DNA of 22,394 nt from positions 1 to 22,394 of the forward strand of contig CAJNOQ010002845.1 of NCBI GenBank assembly GCA_905250885.1. The letters are read 5' to 3'. The notes below the pieces were generated by a model, which saw only the letters and a program-made list of their open reading frames with translations, was not told the DNA's origin and ran no database searches. Made by a program: the position numbers and the translations under genes. Shown here one piece after another: positions 19,029 to 22,394 of the stretch; positions within the stretch are counted from its first letter, which is position 1; every line of letters starts with the position of its first letter. Source of the stretch: Didymodactylos carnosus. Its lineage: Eukaryota > Rotifera > Eurotatoria > Philodinida > Philodinidae.

Positions 19029-19595
19029 TTAAAGTGAAAGGAGATATATAGTTGTATAGATATAGTCTATATATATATCTACATCGAATACTTTTCTTTT
19101 TGTTTCTTTCTTATTTTCAATAGTAGAAGTGAAATTTTTCTCTTTGTAACAAATACGGATGAGAGAAGCGAAAGGAATGTGATAACGCCATTTTTCAATG
19201 CATTGTCGATGAAAGTTATTACAACTTCGGATATAAAGATAAATATATATTCTGAGGCACGAGAATAGTAGGACAAATTCTGTTTCTCTTCTCTCATCCG
19301 TACTGTTTATACGTAGAAAAATATCAGTTTTACTGTTGCAAATAAACGAGAAAAAGAAAAACATCAAATGTAGATACACATGTACAACTATATGCCTATT
19401 TACACTGTAATGCAATATTCTCGATAGATTTATTTGACAATGATCGTCAAAATAGATCATAAAGAAACATTTTGACTGAAGGACTTTTATACTGATTACC
19501 AATTCTGAACGAAATTTGTCGTGAATGCGTCTTTTGTTTGCTTTAACAATCAAGAAAAGTTGTACATTGTGATAAGAAAAACTTAATATGGACAA
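19029..19595 (-). CDS. Long featureless open frame (188 codons), doubtful gene
   Basis: This is the longest open frame in the window. With roughly two-thirds A+T, stops should occur about every 13 codons, so 188 codons is unlikely by chance alone. The peptide is rich in F, I, Y, K and R, with a hydrophobic stretch near the middle (HLMFFFFSFIC), and shows no domain I know. A perfect 15-bp inverted repeat (TACGGATGAGAGAAG at 19154-19168, complement at 19288-19302) sits inside it, more typical of repeats than of genes. It has no recognisable neighbours or splice partners. I list it for completeness and lean against a functional protein. Confidence 0.2.
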   Translation of the reverse strand: MSILSFSYHNVQLFLIVKANKRRIHDKFRSELVISIKVLQSKCFFMIYFDDHCQINLSRILHYSVNRHIVVHVYLHLMFFFFSFICNSKTDIFLRINSTDERRETEFVLLFSCLRIYIYLYIRSCNNFHRQCIEKWRYHIPFASLIRICYKEKNFTSTIENKKETKRKVFDVDIYIDYIYTTIYLLSL

Positions 19596-19599
19596 ATAA

Positions 19600-20415
19600 A
19601 AATTTTCTTTTTTATTGATTACGTTATCATAAGGGAGGAGTGTGGAAGATAACGGTTGATCACAGTAGGATGGGGAGAGGTTAAACAGTTTTCAAAAGTT
19701 GATAATGGGATATACTGACACTTTACCGTCTGTTCTGTAACAGCAGCACTTTAAATAAGAACACTGCAGAAAACGAAAGCGAGACATTTTTCTTCTCAAA
19801 CGCTTAACGGTGGGAGTCATCGCTTACACTGCTCAACGGTACACGTCCGAGCTAGTGAATCCTGCCACTCGCTCGAATAAACAAAGAGAAGAGCCACTGG
19901 AAAATGAATAGAAAAGTACAGAAAATAAAAAACCTAAGGCCACTTTTAGACTTAAAACACCTGCAAATCGGTCACATTCTGCCCAATCTGATGTCTTGAA
20001 TTGGACATTCATAAACAAAAATAGGCAATCAGATAACGGTGCGCATGGTTATTAATCAAGCCATATTAAACACGCACAAGTCCACATACAAATGAAGAAT
20101 ATATTAATCATTTTATTATATACAGCTCGACGTACTGTATTGTATCTGTCAAATTGAAATTATTATCAACTTAAGAGAGCCTGCAATCGGGCGCCATGTT
20201 GGGAGATATGCACTAGTACCAGTATTATACTGGATACCCAAATAGTTTGGTAAAAATTTAGCACAACAATAGCTTATAACTTTAAGGGCTTTTTAACACA
20301 AATATTTGGTATCTACGAAGATTAAGTGACTTTGTTTAAGTTTAATGCGAGGTTTTGTAGATTAATATTTTCTAGGCATGATAGAAATTACGTCATTAAG
20401 CGATATAAAGCTCAG
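19600..20415. other. Non-coding stretch with a short perfect palindrome
   Basis: No gene recognised. CCAGTATTATACTGG (20219-20233) is a perfect 7-bp inverted repeat with one central base. The 61-codon minus frame at 19833-20018 has a hydrophobic middle but no start context, motif or splice partner that I could support. Confidence 0.4.
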
Positions 20416-20702
20416 CAGAGGTGGGCAAGTACGACCATTTCCAAGTCCAAGTCAGATGCAAGTTCGAATTGAAGTTCTTCATATTTCTGCACTATATACA
20501 GTACGTCAGAATCATATATGACGGGTAAATAAATTTTATCCATACACTGAAGCACGTTTCACTTAATAAATTAGGTATCAGATTATACTCAACCGGTCTT
20601 TGAATGTGAAAGATTTTAACTCCTTGGACTTCAAACGAACTTGATAAAAAAATCCCCAAATCCAAGTCAAGTCAAGTCCGGACTTGGACTTGCCCACCTC
20701 TG
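20416..20702. mobile_element. hAT MITE (287 bp) with 8-bp target duplication
   Basis: The left end CAGAGGTGGGCAAGT (20416) faces its complement ACTTGCCCACCTCTG ending at 20702. The inverted repeat continues with AAGTCCAAGTC-type sequence on both sides. CAGAGGTGGGCAAG is the classical end of hAT-superfamily miniature elements. Flanks AAGCTCAG (20408-20415) and AAGTTCAG (20703-20710) match at 7 of 8, the 8-bp duplication expected of hAT. The core is AT-rich and non-coding, so mobilisation would need a transposase from elsewhere. This is the best-preserved element in the window. Confidence 0.93.
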
Positions 20703-20710
20703 AAGTTCAG

Positions 20711-21364
20711 AACGCCGTCTGATATTGTATAGCCTGAATTTTTTCACAGTATTATTCCATTTTAAATTATTCCATGCAGAGGGCAGTGATATACCGAGGA
20801 ATACCCTAAAGGTGGGTCGTAAAGCTGTATCGTAAAGGTGGGTCAATTTGTTTTCTTTTCTTCACTGACTTTTAGGAGAAAGCTTTTGCTCTAAAGTCTC
20901 ATTTTTCTTTCTGTAGTTGGAACTTAGATCTTTCCCTCAACACGTGGAGGATGCATCTTTATTCTAGAAGTGATTGAAAAAACACTAAAAAGATTGCATG
21001 ATATTTTAGCTAAACTACGAATGCTCAAAATTGGAATTTCAAAAGTCGGTGAACATTTAATTCATTTTTTAAATTCTAATTAATCATCCGTATGTTCTTC
21101 GATCCTATGATTTTGAAAATTCATCGACTATTTGATCTATCCACCTGGAAATAAATGCTCTCAGTCAATGTTTTAAATTTATTATATATATAGAACATGA
21201 AATGAAACAATGAAATTACCATAATCCTTGAAGTTATCTTGCCACTAACAATACAGTGCTATTGAAAGGAAAGAATGAAGCATGATGTTACTTCAGAATG
21301 AAAATTTTAAATCTTTGTCAACTGTATTTAACATTAAATCGTGAGGATCCCAGCAACTAGTATC
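20711..21364. other. Non-coding stretch, no gene seen
   Basis: TAAAGGTGGGTC occurs twice, 26 bp apart (20807-20818 and 20833-20844). Otherwise AT-rich sequence without recognisable content. Confidence 0.45.
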
Positions 21365-21494
21365 ATGGCACAGCAAGCTGCAGTAGTTAACGATGACGAA
21401 CTATTGCAGCTCGTTTATACAAGCGAATTGTATGTAAAAAGACGATTAGAGAAGAGTGACAACGGACTATCGATTAGGACAGTTCATCCAAGGT
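21365..21494 (+). CDS. Possible first exon of an unidentified gene
   Basis: ATG at 21365 opens MAQQAAVVNDDELLQLVYTS, followed by ELYVKRRLEKSDNGLSIRTV and H-P-R, with balanced, hydrophilic composition unlike the noise frames nearby. A potential donor follows (AAG/GTTTGT or TTT/GTAAGC, around 21490-21502). The following sequence gives no unambiguous second exon. Candidate acceptors end at about 21557 and 21581 (..TTCTAG) but lead to early stops. It might belong with the 3' exons at 21863-22178. No family recognised. Confidence 0.3.
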
Positions 21495-21668
21495 TTGTAA
21501 GCTTGAATGATCAACGATTCTTTTATTAAAAGACAATATGAATCTTGATTATTCTAGACTACCTTAAAATCCTTCTAGTTTATACTGTGATCTGTTTCTG
21601 ATTCATGCCTGGATAATGAAGAATTCAGGCTTTCATTATGTGTATTCAACACTGTTTGTGATATTCAA

Positions 21669-21840
21669 CTGTTACTATTATTAGGAATTTTTCTGACAGA
21701 AGAAAACACAGCTGCTGTTTCAGATGGAAGAAATTGAATTTGAATTCCGGTAGCACTTCTCAAAATCCGAATAGCAGGATATGGAGCTACTGTTCGTGTA
21801 CGCCTACGACGAATAGGTTCCAGATATATTAAGGACCCAT
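21669..21840 (-). pseudogene. Short protein-like frame on the minus strand, unassigned
   Basis: Read on the minus strand, the segment is open for over 50 codons and has plausible protein composition: YLEPIRRRRTRTVAPYPAIR, ILRSATGIQIQFLPSETAAV, then FSSVRKIPNNSNS and a stop. The plus strand of the same segment also looks partly coding (L-T-E-E-N-T-A-A-V-S-D-G and I-R-I-A-G-Y-G-A-T-V-R-V), but with two TGA codons between. Codon phases on the two strands coincide, so one is probably the mirror of the other. I do not recognise either. Confidence 0.2.
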
Positions 21841-21862
21841 TTTATTATAGTGCTAGTTTATA

Positions 21863-22178
21863 ATGTTCTTTGCTCTTCTTGTTTTTTACTCTTCTCCAAA
21901 GTATATTCTTGAGAAAAAATTCTTTTATATCCTGTACGATTCGGTTGATCATACAACATGGATCACTGGATCCCCTAGTATGGCTTCAAAATGTAATATC
22001 CAATGCTTTCAGATAAAGATAGTTCACACCAATCGTCTGTTGACATTACAAGAGTTCCTATGGTAAGATTACCTAGGCTTCCACGATGCTAAAACGATTT
22101 CCTATCTTTCGTAGGATCTCAAACGACGCAGGATCATCAACTCAGTTTGCATACAATCATACGCTTTCATTGATGTAA
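21863..22178 (+). CDS. Possible 3' exons of an unidentified spliced gene
   Basis: An open frame from 21863 runs to CTATG at 22062. A 52-nt intron (22063-22114, GTAAGA...TTTCGTAG) then restores the same frame, TGG ATC TCA..., to a TAA at 22176-22178. Without splicing the frame ends immediately at TAA (22064). The last part reads LLTLQEFLW, then ISNDAGSSTQFAYNHTLSLM. AATAAA overlaps the stop codon (22178-22183), as expected for a compact 3' end. The beginning of the frame (MFFALLVFYSS..) is probably intronic or not the true start; a further acceptor TTTCAG lies at about 22008-22013. The product is unknown. Possible link with the exon at 21365 is unproven. Confidence 0.35.
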
Positions 22179-22204
22179 ATAAAAGTTCGTATGTTAACTA
22201 ATCA

Positions 22205-22345
22205 AAATCTTATAAATTCTTCTAAACTAATTATATAACCTGTCTTACCGAATTCTTATCCAAATCTTATAAGATTCTTATATTGCTTCGTATACGAATC
22301 TTAGCAATATTCTACGCATATCCACTGCCTTATATAAGATCGCTA
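22205..22345. repeat. Cluster of short palindromes (ATCTTATA motif)
   Basis: AATCTTATAAGATT (22263-22276) and TTCGTATACGAA (22287-22298) are perfect palindromes. TATTGC and GCAATA flank the second at a short distance. Related ATCTTATA / TTATATAAGATC strings occur on both sides. This may be the start of another repeat that continues beyond the window. Confidence 0.5.
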
Positions 22346-22394
22346 CAGAATTGCTGTACGTTCGGTCAGCTATGGTGCATAGCAAAAGTTTGAA

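Noticed and set aside
1..22394. Telomeric repeats or an rRNA/tRNA gene that would fix the organism
   Set aside because: None seen on either strand by eye, so the bdelloid assignment remains an inference from gene content and intron size.

Overview
This is a eukaryotic window: AT-rich, sparsely coding, with one clearly readable spliced animal gene and many decayed mobile elements. Best guess is a bdelloid rotifer. The basis is the 66-70 nt GT-AG introns, a broken copy of the arginine-type mono-ADP-ribosyltransferase family that is expanded in bdelloids (family recognised from memory), the low GC, and several small inverted-repeat elements. The assignment is an inference; no rRNA or tRNA is present to confirm it.

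Layout. 1-2640: no gene seen; a GC-rich near-perfect hairpin at 56-86 and the first copy of a ~100-bp dispersed repeat (1020-1121). 2645-3575: the second copy of that repeat runs directly into a ~108-bp (36-codon) tandem array, interrupted by a 175-bp insertion flanked by an exact 8-bp duplication. 3674-4151: ADP-ribosyltransferase pseudogene on the minus strand, with an internal deletion/frameshift and a lost C-terminus. 4152-6030: no gene seen; a CGTCCG-rich low-complexity patch at 5700-5835. 6035-7085: a ~1.05-kb foldback (long inverted repeat). 7709-7865: an old hAT-like MITE.

9540-11258 (minus): a complete five-exon gene for a muscle protein 20 / transgelin / calponin-like actin-binding protein of 186 residues. 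Its first intron (955 bp) carries a 307-bp foldback with 128-bp arms. 12240-12487: a small element with ~28-bp inverted ends, next to a hAT transposase fragment (12530-12823). 12914-14176: a second, older ~1.26-kb foldback related in sequence to the one at 6 kb. 14626-14930: an unassigned frameshifted coding remnant on the minus strand. 16912-17058: a structured inverted-repeat/hairpin motif. 17187-17875: a third foldback with 157-bp arms and TA at both ends. 18041-18806: a dispersed repeat in two direct copies. 19029-19595: an unexpectedly long (188-codon) but featureless open frame. 20416-20702: a well-preserved hAT MITE with its 8-bp target duplication. 21365-22178: fragments of a possible spliced gene, best supported at its 3' end (52-nt intron, stop codon overlapping AATAAA).

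There is no operon logic here. The calponin-like gene is the only gene I would call functional. The most unusual material is the 36-codon tandem array and the two large foldbacks, which appear to share a short motif (GACTATG..GAATC, reading V-I/V-D-Y when translated) and may be members of one poorly described repeat family.
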